DNA of 16,373 nucleotides from contig JBFKMV010000114.1 in NCBI GenBank assembly GCA_041629655.1, positions 1 through 16,373 of the forward strand, in the 5' to 3' direction. The notes under the pieces are model-generated. The model saw only the letters and a program-made list of their open reading frames with translations. It was not told where the DNA came from and made no database searches. The DNA is from JBFKMV01 sp041629655. Lineage in GTDB: Bacteria > Acidobacteriota > Polarisedimenticolia > Polarisedimenticolales > Polarisedimenticolaceae. The stretch's first letter is position 1. Every line of letters begins with the position of its first letter. This document shows, piece by piece, positions 1-8,109 of the stretch. The position numbers and the translations under genes were made by a program.

Positions 1-1289
1 ACCGATCCGGCGACCGTGTGCACGCCGTTTGTCGGAAGCTCCCGCACCGCGACCTCGTCCAGCGCGCGCAGCGCCGTCACCGCCAGCGTCAAGCGGGCCG
101 GGCTGCCCGGCACGATCTCGGGGCCGGCCAGCGGCTCGGCGGTGAGCGTGGCCTCGAGCGCGTCGTTACCGGCCGTCACGGTCCGGGCCGGCGCGATCGG
201 GCCGCCCGGCAGCGGCAGCTCCAGCACGAGCGCCTCCGCGCCCTGCGCGGTCACGGAGACGCGGTGCAGCCCGGGCGGCGGCCCCTCGTTCAGGTGCGGG
301 CTGAGCACCAGCGTCCAGACCGCCTGCTCGGTCGCTCCGGATTCCAGGCCGCCCAGCTCGGCGCGGAGCGGGTCCGCCTCGAGCACCTCGCCCCGCGTCG
401 TCGTCGGCTCGGAGCCGCTCCGGAACAGCTCCGAGGTCGGGTACACGATGGCGTGGTTGCCGTGGCACACCGAGCACTCGGTGACGTCCATCGCGTCGAA
501 CAGGTCCTTCTTGAGCGAGGCCCGGAACAACTGGGTCTCGCGCACGTGGCACTGCCCGCAGACGTTGGCCACCGAGGCCACGCCCGGCGGAGCGGCGCCG
601 TGGTTGCCGTGACAGTCGTTGCAGGCCGGCGCGCCCGTATCGCCACGCACCAACAGCGCCGCGGCGTGCTCGCTCTTCAGGTACTCGGCGTGCTGGTCGG
701 TCGGGATCCCGTAGGGCTCCATCATCTCGGCGTTGGCGTGGCAGCGCGCGCAGGTCTCCGGCACGTTGCGGGCGTGGACCGGCGAGTCGGGAGCGTTGAC
801 GCGCCGGATCCCGTGCACCCCGTGGCAGTCGGTGCAGGTTGCCGGTACCGGATCGCCGGCCAGGGCCCGGATGCCGTGGGTGCTGGTCCGGTACTCGGCC
901 AGCTGGTCGACCCGCGCGCGGGGGTTGAAGCGCTTGATGAAGTCGACGTCGGCGTGGCAGTTGCCGCAGAACTCGGCAATCTGGAGCCGCTCCGGCTTGG
1001 GCCGGAAACCGGCCGCGGGGCTCATCGAGGCCTCGGCGTCGTCGACCAGCTCCGGCGCGGGGTTGCCGCCGTGGCAGCCCACGCAGCCCAGGCCGATCTC
1101 GCGGTGCACGTCGGCGTCCCAGTGCTCCAGCGGCTCCAGCAGGTGCTCGACGAGCTGCTCGTGGCAGCCCACGCAAGCCGAAGGCTTCTCGGCCTCGACC
1201 TGCGCCGTGGCGCTGCCCGCCGCCGCCAGCGCGAGCATCGCGACGACGAACCACTTCGAGGTCGATACCACGTTCCGATGAGCCCTCAT
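1..1289 (-). CDS. Octahaem c-type cytochrome of a Rieske/cytochrome b operon (3' end outside window)
   Basis: The frame is open from the ATG at 1289 to the window edge, giving at least 429 residues with the C-terminus missing. Residues 1-30 look like a Sec signal peptide (basic start, then WFVVAMLALAAAGSATA), so the protein should be periplasmic. Eight CXXCH haem-binding motifs follow, with first Cys at residues 39, 69, 108, 152, 180, 223, 244 and 272. Three are followed by G-x-H (CHGVH, CHGNH, CHGNH), typical of bis-His multihaem cytochromes. The last ~150 visible residues have no CXXCH and look like a beta-rich extension of unknown role. The start overlaps the cytochrome b stop as ATGA (1286-1289), so the two are translationally coupled. 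By position it should accept electrons from the Rieske protein in place of cytochrome c1, which is inference. No close named homologue is recognised. Confidence 0.9.
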   Translation of the reverse strand, partial: MRAHRNVVSTSKWFVVAMLALAAAGSATAQVEAEKPSACVGCHEQLVEHLLEPLEHWDADVHREIGLGCVGCHGGNPAPELVDDAEASMSPAAGFRPKPERLQIAEFCGNCHADVDFIKRFNPRARVDQLAEYRTSTHGIRALAGDPVPATCTDCHGVHGIRRVNAPDSPVHARNVPETCARCHANAEMMEPYGIPTDQHAEYLKSEHAAALLVRGDTGAPACNDCHGNHGAAPPGVASVANVCGQCHVRETQLFRASLKKDLFDAMDVTECSVCHGNHAIVYPTSELFRSGSEPTTTRGEVLEADPLRAELGGLESGATEQAVWTLVLSPHLNEGPPPGLHRVSVTAQGAEALVLELPLPGGPIAPARTVTAGNDALEATLTAEPLAGPEIVPGSPARLTLAVTALRALDEVAVRELPTNGVHTVAGS

Positions 1290-2422
1290 GACTTGCGCCT
1301 CGCCGCCTGACCGAGAACCCAGGGCACGACGACCAGCACCGCGGTGGCCACCACCGGCCACCAGGCGCGGTAGCCCCAGGCCGTCATCCCGACGATGAAC
1401 GTCAGCGCGACGGCCCCGATCAGCGGGTGGATCAGGCCCTGCGAACCGGGCCGCCGGTCGATCACCGGGACCAGGAACGCCACCAGCCCCATCAGGGTGA
1501 ACCCGATGATCGCGATCGCCTCGTTCTCCAGCCCCAGCGTCTCGCCGCCCGGGACGATCTTCAGCGTCTCGAACATGAACATGAAGTACCACTCCGGCTT
1601 GATGTCGGCGAACGCCGGAGCGAAGGGGTCGGCCTTCTCGCCGAGCTCCCAGGGGAACAGCGCGGCCAGCGCGGCCAGCACACCGAGCGCCAGCACCCAG
1701 CCCAGCAGGTCGCGCAACAGGAAGTGCGGGACGAACGGCATCTCGCGCGGCTTGCCGCGCTGCTCGACCGACGTCGGGACGCTCATGCCGTGACGCTGCA
1801 CCATCGCCAGGTGCAGCACCAGCAGCAGGGTCGTGATCGCGGGCAGGATCGCCACGTGCCAGCCGTAGAAGCGCGACAGCGTCCCGCCGCCGACGTGCTC
1901 GCCGCCGCGCAGGAAGCGCACCGTGAACTCGCCGACCACCGGAACCACGCCGGCGATCTCGGTGCCGACCTTGGTCGCGAAGTAGGCCAGCTTGTTCCAC
2001 GGCAGCAGGTAGCCCGAGAAACCGAAGCCCAGCGCCAGGATGAACAGCACGAACCCGGTCATCCAGGTCAGCTCGCGCGGCTTCTTGTAGGCGCGCAGGA
2101 AGAACACGCTGAACATGTGGATCAGCGCGGCCGCGACCATCAGGTTGGCCGACCAGGAGTGGATCGAGCGGATCAGCCAGCCGAACGGCACCTCGGTCAC
2201 GATGAACTGCACCGACTCGAAGGCCTCGTCGGCCGAGGGCCGGTAGTACAGCATCAGCAGGATGCCCGTCGCGACCTGGATCATGAACAGGAACAGCGTC
2301 ATCCCGCCGAAGTAGTACCAGATCGTGTGCCGGTGCAGCGGGACCTTCTTCTTCGCCGACAGCTCGCGCAGCACCGACACGCCGACGCGCTCGTCGAGCC
2401 AGGCGTAGGCCTGTTGCATCAT
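1286..2422 (-). CDS. qcrB: Cytochrome b, b6-type N-terminus fused to subunit IV-type C-terminus
   Basis: This is the quinol-oxidising membrane subunit of a bc-type complex, 378 residues with about eight membrane helices. The first ~210 residues resemble cytochrome b6 closely (GWLIRS, KKPRELTW, GYLLPW). Haem ligand pairs are H88/H102 (13 residues between) and H189/H204 (14 between); the 14 spacing is the b6-type pattern. The C-terminal part resembles subunit IV and contains PEWY at 276-279, the quinol-site motif, then three more helices. The b6 Cys that binds the extra haem c covalently is Tyr37 here. The ATG at 2422 is chosen, 2 bp after the Rieske stop; a GTG at 2428 (GTGA overlap) or the ATG at 2419 are alternatives. 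There is no clear Shine-Dalgarno, so coupling to the Rieske gene is likely. The symbol follows menaquinol bc usage. Confidence 0.93.
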   Translation of the reverse strand: MMQQAYAWLDERVGVSVLRELSAKKKVPLHRHTIWYYFGGMTLFLFMIQVATGILLMLYYRPSADEAFESVQFIVTEVPFGWLIRSIHSWSANLMVAAALIHMFSVFFLRAYKKPRELTWMTGFVLFILALGFGFSGYLLPWNKLAYFATKVGTEIAGVVPVVGEFTVRFLRGGEHVGGGTLSRFYGWHVAILPAITTLLLVLHLAMVQRHGMSVPTSVEQRGKPREMPFVPHFLLRDLLGWVLALGVLAALAALFPWELGEKADPFAPAFADIKPEWYFMFMFETLKIVPGGETLGLENEAIAIIGFTLMGLVAFLVPVIDRRPGSQGLIHPLIGAVALTFIVGMTAWGYRAWWPVVATAVLVVVPWVLGQAARRKS

Positions 2423-2424
2423 GC

Positions 2425-2865
2425 TCACGCGCGCACCACGAAGATGTCGTCGCCGACGACCTTGACCTCGTACGAGGCCAGCGGGGTCGGCGGCGGACCG
2501 GAGACGTTGCGCCCGGTGAGGTCGAACACGCCGTTGTGGCAGGCGCACCAGATGCGCTTGCCCGGCTCGTCGTACTGCACCGTGCACGACAGGTGCGTGC
2601 AGACCGCCGAGAACGCGCGGTACTCGCCCGGGGCGGTCTCGATCAGGATCCCGGCCTCGGAGCCGAACGGGAAGATCTTCCAGCGCGTGCCGGCCAGCTC
2701 GGAGACCTTGGCCGCCAGGACCTGCCCCGTCGCCGCCTCGGGAACCGACGGCGGGCTGAGGAACCGCGCCACCGGGTACAGCACCGCCCCCGCCAGCGCG
2801 GTCAGCGTCGTCCCCAGGAAACCGTTCAAGAACCGGCGACGCCCACGACTCGGCTGATCCGCCAT
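2425..2865 (-). CDS. qcrA: Rieske [2Fe-2S] protein of a bc-type complex
   Basis: This 146-residue protein carries the Rieske cluster that takes the first electron from quinol. The N-terminus has a twin-arginine motif (RRRFLNG, residues 9-15) followed by a hydrophobic stretch to about residue 36, so it is probably Tat-exported and stays membrane-anchored. Cluster box 1 is CTHLSC (C89, H91 ligands; C94 disulfide). Box 2 is CACHNG (C107, H110 ligands; C109 disulfide). Where high-potential Rieske proteins have CPCHGSxYD, this one has CACHNGVFD, so both the cluster-bonding Ser and Tyr are absent (Gly112, Phe114). The start is supported by AAGGAGGAG at 2872-2880, 6 nt before the ATG. It is the first gene of the operon with cytochrome b and the octahaem cytochrome. 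Confidence 0.95.
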   Translation of the reverse strand: MADQPSRGRRRFLNGFLGTTLTALAGAVLYPVARFLSPPSVPEAATGQVLAAKVSELAGTRWKIFPFGSEAGILIETAPGEYRAFSAVCTHLSCTVQYDEPGKRIWCACHNGVFDLTGRNVSGPPPTPLASYEVKVVGDDIFVVRA

Positions 2866-2885
2866 CCCGCACTCCTCCTTGTGGC

Positions 2886-2906
2886 GCCGGCCCGGGAAGG
2901 GCCGGC
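2886..2906 (-). repeat. Perfect 8-bp inverted repeat in the Rieske leader
   Basis: gccggccc and gggccggc flank a 5-nt loop. In the minus-strand RNA this very stable stem lies a few bases upstream of the Shine-Dalgarno at 2872-2880. No U-run follows, so it is not a classic intrinsic terminator for the upstream PspC gene. It may affect ribosome access or stabilise the 5' end. Confidence 0.5.
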
Positions 2907-2917
2907 TTCGGACGGGA

Positions 2918-2944
2918 ATCTTACAGAATCATCCGCCGACCCAA
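2918..2944 (-). promoter_or_regulatory. Weak candidate promoter of the Rieske operon
   Basis: On the minus strand TTGGGT (2939-2944) and TAAGAT (2918-2923) are spaced by 15 bp in an unusually AT-rich pocket for this genome. The matches are partial (3/6 and 4/6) and the spacing is short. It is offered because an operon of this kind needs a promoter between 2866 and 2981, and this is the best candidate seen. Confidence 0.25.
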
Positions 2945-2946
2945 CG

Positions 2947-2964
2947 GACTCTTTGAGTCTCAAA
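2947..2964. promoter_or_regulatory. Overlapping palindromes, candidate operator
   Basis: tttgagTctcaaa (2952-2964) is a perfect 6-1-6 palindrome. gactcTTTgagtc (2947-2959) is a second, overlapping 5-3-5 inverted repeat. They lie just upstream of the candidate -35 of the Rieske operon and 17 bp past the PspC stop codon. Perfect symmetry and A+T richness in a GC-rich genome suggest a dimeric regulator site. No U-run follows in either direction, which argues against a terminator. Confidence 0.4.
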
Positions 2965-2981
2965 CGAAGAAACGCGACCGG

Positions 2982-3269
2982 TCAAGCCCCGGGCTGCTCC
3001 GCCTCCTGCCGCGGATTCGTGGCGGGCCCCGCGGGCGGCGGCGGGGCGTGGGTGACGATCTCGGGCGGCCCCGGCTCCAGCGGAACGATCAGCCAGGCCA
3101 GCAGATAGGCGAAGACGCCCGGGATGATGCCCGTCAACAGGGTGCCGATGATCCAGAGCAGCCGGATCGCCACGGGGTCGATGTTGAAGTAGTGACCGAT
3201 GCCCCCACAGATCCCCAGCAGCTGGGTGTCGGCGCGGGAGCGGTAGAGTCGCTTCATCTCGGTGTTCAT
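2982..3269 (-). CDS. PspC-domain small membrane protein
   Basis: This 95-residue protein has the PspC-domain pattern: MKRLYRS near the N-terminus, then LLGICGGIGHYFNIDP, then a hydrophobic segment (VAIRLLWIIGTLLTGI and VFAYLLAWLIVPLEP) forming one or two membrane helices. The last ~30 residues are Pro- and Ala-rich and probably cytoplasmic. PspC-domain proteins are linked to envelope stress in some bacteria, but stand-alone short copies like this are common and mostly uncharacterised. The ATG at 3269 has GGAGGT at 3274-3279. An ATG at 3257 would remove only four residues. It lies 58 bp after the M1-like gene and 116 bp before the Rieske gene, all on one strand. No pspA or pspB is in view. Confidence 0.88.
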   Translation of the reverse strand: MNTEMKRLYRSRADTQLLGICGGIGHYFNIDPVAIRLLWIIGTLLTGIIPGVFAYLLAWLIVPLEPGPPEIVTHAPPPPAGPATNPRQEAEQPGA

Positions 3270-3327
3270 GTCCACCTCCCACCCGTAGTCTACGCCCGGG
3301 GCCCGGATCCGGTTCCCGGCCGTTTTC

Positions 3328-4977
3328 TCAGCGGCCGGAGCCCGGGCCGAAGCGGTGCACCAGCGGCCCCGCGGCGCCCGAGTCGTCGTCGTCCAGCTCG
3401 GCGGGATCGAGCCGGCGCAGCAGGTCATGGTCGGGGTCGATCCGCAGCACCTCGGGCGGACCCGGGGCGCCGATGCGGAAGCGCGTCGCGCGGCTCGCGA
3501 CGTCGAACGTCCGGCGATAGATCTGCCGCCCGGTCTCGATCGCGACCGGCACGCGCAACCGCCAGGTCCCCGGGGTCTGCCTGAGCTCGCCGCGGATCTC
3601 GAAGCGCGCGGCGCCGCCGGGCGCGGCCTCCGGGTCGTCCCGCTCGTCCGGCCGCGGAACGCCCAGGCTGACCTGCGCCAGGTCCAGCCGCGGGGCGCCG
3701 GGCCGGGCGACCCACTGGCGGAAAAACCACCCCAGGTCCTCCCCCGCCGACCGGGAGAACACGCGTTGCCAGTCGTCCCACGAGGCCGCGCGCCCCGCAC
3801 GCTCGCGCAGCATCTCCCTGAGCGCCTGCTCGAAGCGCTCGGTGCCCAGGCGCCGGCGAAGCATGTGGAACACCATCGCGGCGCGATCGGCGCTCACGGC
3901 GCTTCGGCGCGACGCGGGCGCGAGCAGCGGCACCTCGTTGCCGCCGCGTTCCAGAAACCGCGTGTAGCGCAGGCAACGCTCGCGACGCCAGGCCGCCGCG
4001 AGCCCCTCCCCGCGGGCGGGCGCGTGGGCCACCAGGTAGCCCACCAGTCCCTCGGACCAGTCGCCCTGCCCGGGATCGACCTCCACCGCGTCGCCCCAGT
4101 AGCGATGCAGGATCCCGTGCGCCAGCACGTCGTCGGCCTCCCGGCCGGCCGCGGCCGGGTCGAAGCGCGGCGGCAGGCCGACGATCCCCGGAACGGCGTG
4201 CGCGGACGGGTCGGGCCCGTGCTCCACGAAGACGATCCTGCTCCCCGGGAGCGGCCCCGAGCGGCCGGACTCGGCCACCAGCAGGCGCGCCGCGCGGTCC
4301 AGCAGCGCGGTGGCCGCCGCCGCGTCGTCGCGGGTGAGATACGCCTCCAGCGTGACCCCGCCGTGCCGCTGCTCGAACCGCGACCAGCGCGCGAGCCGCA
4401 GCTCGAGACCGCCGGGAGGCGCCGCGCGGTACGTCGCGCGCGTTCCGCCCGCGACCGGTTCCCGTGACAGCAGCTCGCCGCCGATCAGCGCCTGCCAGCC
4501 GGCGGGTGCGTCGACGACCAGCCGGAACCGCGGGCGCAGGGGAAGTCCGGCCACCACCGGGTACCAGCCGTCGCCGGGGGCCAGCCGGAACGCCCCCGGA
4601 CCCGCCTCGCGGAGCGGCCCCCGGTAGGACAGGCGCAGCTCGTGCGCGCCGTCGAGGCGCCGGCGATGACCGGGCCGCAGGCGCACACCCGAGGCCACCG
4701 GGGTCCGGTCGAACGCCAGCGGCTCGCCGTCCAGCCGCAGCTCGTCCGGCTCGATCCCCGGCCCGAGCGACAGCGCGGGCTCGCGCGGCCCGAGGTCCCG
4801 GAGCGTCAGCGCGACCTCGGCCTCGAAGCGCGCCTGCGCCGGATCGAGACGCAGCGCGACCTCGTAGTCGAGGAACGACTCGTCCGCGGCGGGCGCGGCG
4901 GGCGCGGCGGGCGCGGCGACCCACGCCACGACGAGCGCCACGGCCCACGCGGCCCGCCGCACCGCGAAGAGCGGCAC
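3328..4977 (-). CDS. Secreted M1-aminopeptidase-like protein lacking the catalytic glutamate
   Basis: This 549-residue protein starts at a GTG 4 bp after the mdh stop. It has a signal peptide (residues 1-~30) ending in an Ala-Ala-Pro repeat, so it should be periplasmic. The middle matches the gluzincin core of M1 peptidases: VLAHGILHRYWG at 284-295 and GDWSEGLVGYL at 305-315. The zinc ligands H287, H291 and E309 are kept, but the general-base Glu of HExxH is Gly288. The GxMEN substrate motif is also not recognisable. It is therefore predicted to be a non-peptidase zinc or scaffold protein, or strongly impaired. A C-terminal beta domain (about 430-525) resembles the module following M1 domains. 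No frameshift is seen over 1.65 kb, so the gene seems maintained. Its role next to mdh and icd is unknown. Confidence 0.82.
   Translation of the reverse strand: MPLFAVRRAAWAVALVVAWVAAPAAPAAPAADESFLDYEVALRLDPAQARFEAEVALTLRDLGPREPALSLGPGIEPDELRLDGEPLAFDRTPVASGVRLRPGHRRRLDGAHELRLSYRGPLREAGPGAFRLAPGDGWYPVVAGLPLRPRFRLVVDAPAGWQALIGGELLSREPVAGGTRATYRAAPPGGLELRLARWSRFEQRHGGVTLEAYLTRDDAAAATALLDRAARLLVAESGRSGPLPGSRIVFVEHGPDPSAHAVPGIVGLPPRFDPAAAGREADDVLAHGILHRYWGDAVEVDPGQGDWSEGLVGYLVAHAPARGEGLAAAWRRERCLRYTRFLERGGNEVPLLAPASRRSAVSADRAAMVFHMLRRRLGTERFEQALREMLRERAGRAASWDDWQRVFSRSAGEDLGWFFRQWVARPGAPRLDLAQVSLGVPRPDERDDPEAAPGGAARFEIRGELRQTPGTWRLRVPVAIETGRQIYRRTFDVASRATRFRIGAPGPPEVLRIDPDHDLLRRLDPAELDDDDSGAAGPLVHRFGPGSGR
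4885..4917. repeat. 9-bp tandem repeat in the signal-peptide region
   Basis: The unit gggcgcggc occurs three times exactly (4891-4899, 4900-4908, 4909-4917) with a partial copy before it (4885-4890). On the minus strand it encodes Ala-Ala-Pro repeats at the end of the M1-like protein's signal peptide. Because the unit is a multiple of three, slippage would change length without breaking the frame. Confidence 0.75.
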
Positions 4978-4981
4978 GACG

Positions 4982-5908
4982 TCAGAGCTCCAGCTTGGCC
5001 TGCTGCTCTCTGACCTGCCCGGCCGAGGTGCGCAGCGCCTCGGTCTCGGCGGGATCGAGCTTGACCTCGAGCACCTGCTGCACGCCCCCGGTGCCGAGCT
5101 TCACCGGGACCCCGACGAACACGCCGTCGATCCCGTACTCGCCCTCCAGGTACGCCGCGCAGGGCAGCACCTTGCGCTTGTCGAGCAGCATCGACTCGAC
5201 CATCTCCACCGCCGCCGCCGCGGGAGCGTAGTAGGCCGAGCCGGTCTTGAGCAGCGCCACGATCTCGCCGCCGCCCTTGGCGGTGCGCTCGACGATGGCG
5301 TCGATGCGGTCCCGGGCCAGCAGCTCCGCGAGCGGGATCCCGCCCACCGTGGTCAGCCGCGGCAGCGGGACCATCGAGTCGCCGTGCCCGCCGAGCACCA
5401 GCGCCTGGACGCTCTCCACCGAGACGCCCAGCTCCATGCCGATGAACGACTTGTAGCGCGCGGTGTCGAGGATCCCGGCCATGCCGACCACCCGCTGCTT
5501 CGGGAAGCCCGTGGCCTGCATCGCCACGTAGCACATCACGTCCAGCGGGTTGGAGACGATGACCAGGATCGCGTCCGGGGAGTGCTTGGCCGCCTGCTCG
5601 GCGCAGGTCTTGACGATCGAGGCGTTTTTCTGTTGCAGGTCGTCGCGGCTCATGCCGGGCTTGCGGGCCAGGCCGGCCGTGATCACCACCACGTCCGAGC
5701 CCGCGGTGTCCGCGTAGTCGTTGGTGCCCCGGACCGCGGAATCGAAGCCCGTGACCGGACTCGACTCGAACAGGTCCAGGCCCTTGCCCTGCGGCATCCC
5801 CTCGACGATGTCCAGCAGCACCACGTCGCCGAGCTGCTTCACGGCACAACCCATCGCCACGTGCTCACCGACGTTGCCGGCGCCGATGACCGTGATCTTC
5901 TTGCGCAT
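4982..5908 (-). CDS. mdh: Malate dehydrogenase, NAD-dependent, LDH-like type
   Basis: This enzyme interconverts malate and oxaloacetate in the TCA cycle in the cytoplasm. It has 308 residues, normal for the LDH-like class. The Rossmann motif is GAGNVG (9-14), and Asp33 ends the second strand, which indicates NAD. The substrate loop has ARKPGMSR with R82 and R88; the Arg in the loop specifies malate rather than lactate. Other active-site residues are N120 (SNPLD), D148/R151 (LDTAR) and catalytic H175 (GGHGDSM). The ATG at 5908 is preceded by AAGGAG at 5915-5920, 6 nt away. It lies 16 bp after icd and 4 bp before the M1-like gene, so the three are very probably one transcript. Confidence 0.97.
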   Translation of the reverse strand: MRKKITVIGAGNVGEHVAMGCAVKQLGDVVLLDIVEGMPQGKGLDLFESSPVTGFDSAVRGTNDYADTAGSDVVVITAGLARKPGMSRDDLQQKNASIVKTCAEQAAKHSPDAILVIVSNPLDVMCYVAMQATGFPKQRVVGMAGILDTARYKSFIGMELGVSVESVQALVLGGHGDSMVPLPRLTTVGGIPLAELLARDRIDAIVERTAKGGGEIVALLKTGSAYYAPAAAAVEMVESMLLDKRKVLPCAAYLEGEYGIDGVFVGVPVKLGTGGVQQVLEVKLDPAETEALRTSAGQVREQQAKLEL

Positions 5909-5924
5909 CGCCGTCTCCTTTCCG

Positions 5925-7166
<1,242 letters not shown>

Positions 7167-7255
7167 GGTGGAACCCTCCTCGCGCCGGGGCCTCGTCGGC
7201 GGGCCCGCCGGCGCCGTAACTGCCAGAGAATGGCGGGTTTTCCGTCGGGGCGGGC

Positions 7256-7284
7256 ACGGTAGCACCGCCGCCCGGAGAGTTCAA
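7256..7284 (-). promoter_or_regulatory. Candidate promoter of the icd-mdh operon
   Basis: On the minus strand TTGAAC (7279-7284), a 17-bp spacer and TACCGT (7256-7261) are preceded by TGC, giving an extended -10. The -10 hexamer matches only 3/6, but spacing is ideal. It lies in the 136-bp gap after the ABC permease and would give a leader of about 80 nt before the TTG start. Confidence 0.4.
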
Positions 7285-7302
7285 CGAAGCTCGAGGACCG
7301 GC

Positions 7303-8109
7303 TCAGTACTGGACCAGCGAGCCCTCGCGCTTGGCCTTCCGGATCGCGAACCGCGAGGCGACCAGCCCCAGCGGCAGCAGGATCAGCGTCAGGATCGCCA
7401 GCTGGATCAGGTCCGGCCGCAGCTCCTCGAACGAGCTCCCCTTGAGCAGAGCGCCGCGCACCACCCGCAGCGCCCAGGTGATCGGCAGGTAGTCGGAGAC
7501 CCAGCGGATCCACTCCGGCAGCTGCTGGACCGGGAAGAACACGCTGCCGAAGAACGTGGTCATGCCGCTGAGCAGGAAGTTGATCGGGTTGCCGCGCTTG
7601 AAGTACAGGATGAACGAGGCGGACAGGATCCCCAGCCCGACCGAGGACAGCAGCGTCAGCGCCACGCCGATCGACAGCGCGCCGAGGCTGTTGGTGTAGA
7701 GATCCACGCCGAACAGGAAGGTGGCGAAGAACAGGTACACGCCGACCCGGATGCCGCCGTAGGCGAAGTCCCAGGCGGCCGAGGAGAAGATCACGATCGA
7801 GGTCGGGGTCGGCGAGACCAGCATCGCCTCGAGGGTCCCCAGCATCTGCTCGCTGCGGATCTTCGAGGAGAAGGAGTACAGCGCCGTCGTGAAGTAGTAC
7901 TGGAACGACAACCCGATCAACAGCCACTGGAACGGCGGGATCCCGTCCAGACCCTCGGTGTTCGGGTCGATCATCTTGGTCATGAAGTAGAACGCCAGCA
8001 CCGAGAACAGCATCCCGCTCAGCTGGAGCAGGAACGACAGCCGGTACGAGACCTCGGACTGGAAGTCCCGCACCAGAAACGCCCACAGCTTCTGCACGAC
8101 GCGGATCAC
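7303..8109 (-). CDS. ABC-2 type transporter permease
   Basis: This 268-residue membrane subunit belongs to the ABC2_membrane family and has about six hydrophobic segments. The C-terminal half shows the usual family features: a long helix through LTLLSSVGLGILSASF, a re-entrant region with MTTFFGSVFFPVQQLPEW, and the downstream ITWALRVVRGALL. The start is the GTG at 8109, which overlaps the ATPase stop as GTGA (8106-8109). The open frame continues far upstream, but that part is antisense-like and overlaps the ATPase gene. Together with the ATPase it forms a complete two-gene exporter. The substrate cannot be told from the sequence: lipids, polysaccharides and small hydrophobic compounds are all exported by this family. 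Confidence 0.92.
   Translation of the reverse strand: MIRVVQKLWAFLVRDFQSEVSYRLSFLLQLSGMLFSVLAFYFMTKMIDPNTEGLDGIPPFQWLLIGLSFQYYFTTALYSFSSKIRSEQMLGTLEAMLVSPTPTSIVIFSSAAWDFAYGGIRVGVYLFFATFLFGVDLYTNSLGALSIGVALTLLSSVGLGILSASFILYFKRGNPINFLLSGMTTFFGSVFFPVQQLPEWIRWVSDYLPITWALRVVRGALLKGSSFEELRPDLIQLAILTLILLPLGLVASRFAIRKAKREGSLVQY

Noticed and set aside
166..1254. Minus-strand closed frame within the octahaem region
   Set aside because: It is in another frame from the CXXCH-containing one and reads as repeated LRGLP/LPR shadows of the haem motifs.
18..1310. Long plus-strand frame opposite the octahaem gene
   Set aside because: It is rich in Arg, His, Gly and Val with no motif, whereas the minus strand has eight CXXCH motifs, a signal peptide and a coupled start.
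2423..2872. Upstream extension of the cytochrome b frame
   Set aside because: The frame stays open to 2872 but this part lies entirely within the Rieske gene in another frame. Cytochrome b similarity begins near the ATG at 2422.
2947..2964. Inverted repeat as an intrinsic terminator for the PspC gene
   Set aside because: The stem is short and no U-run follows on the minus strand; the position and perfect symmetry fit an operator better.
3270..3800. Upstream extension of the PspC frame
   Set aside because: It overlaps the C-terminal coding part of the M1-like gene and has no PspC similarity. The ATG at 3269 has its own Shine-Dalgarno.
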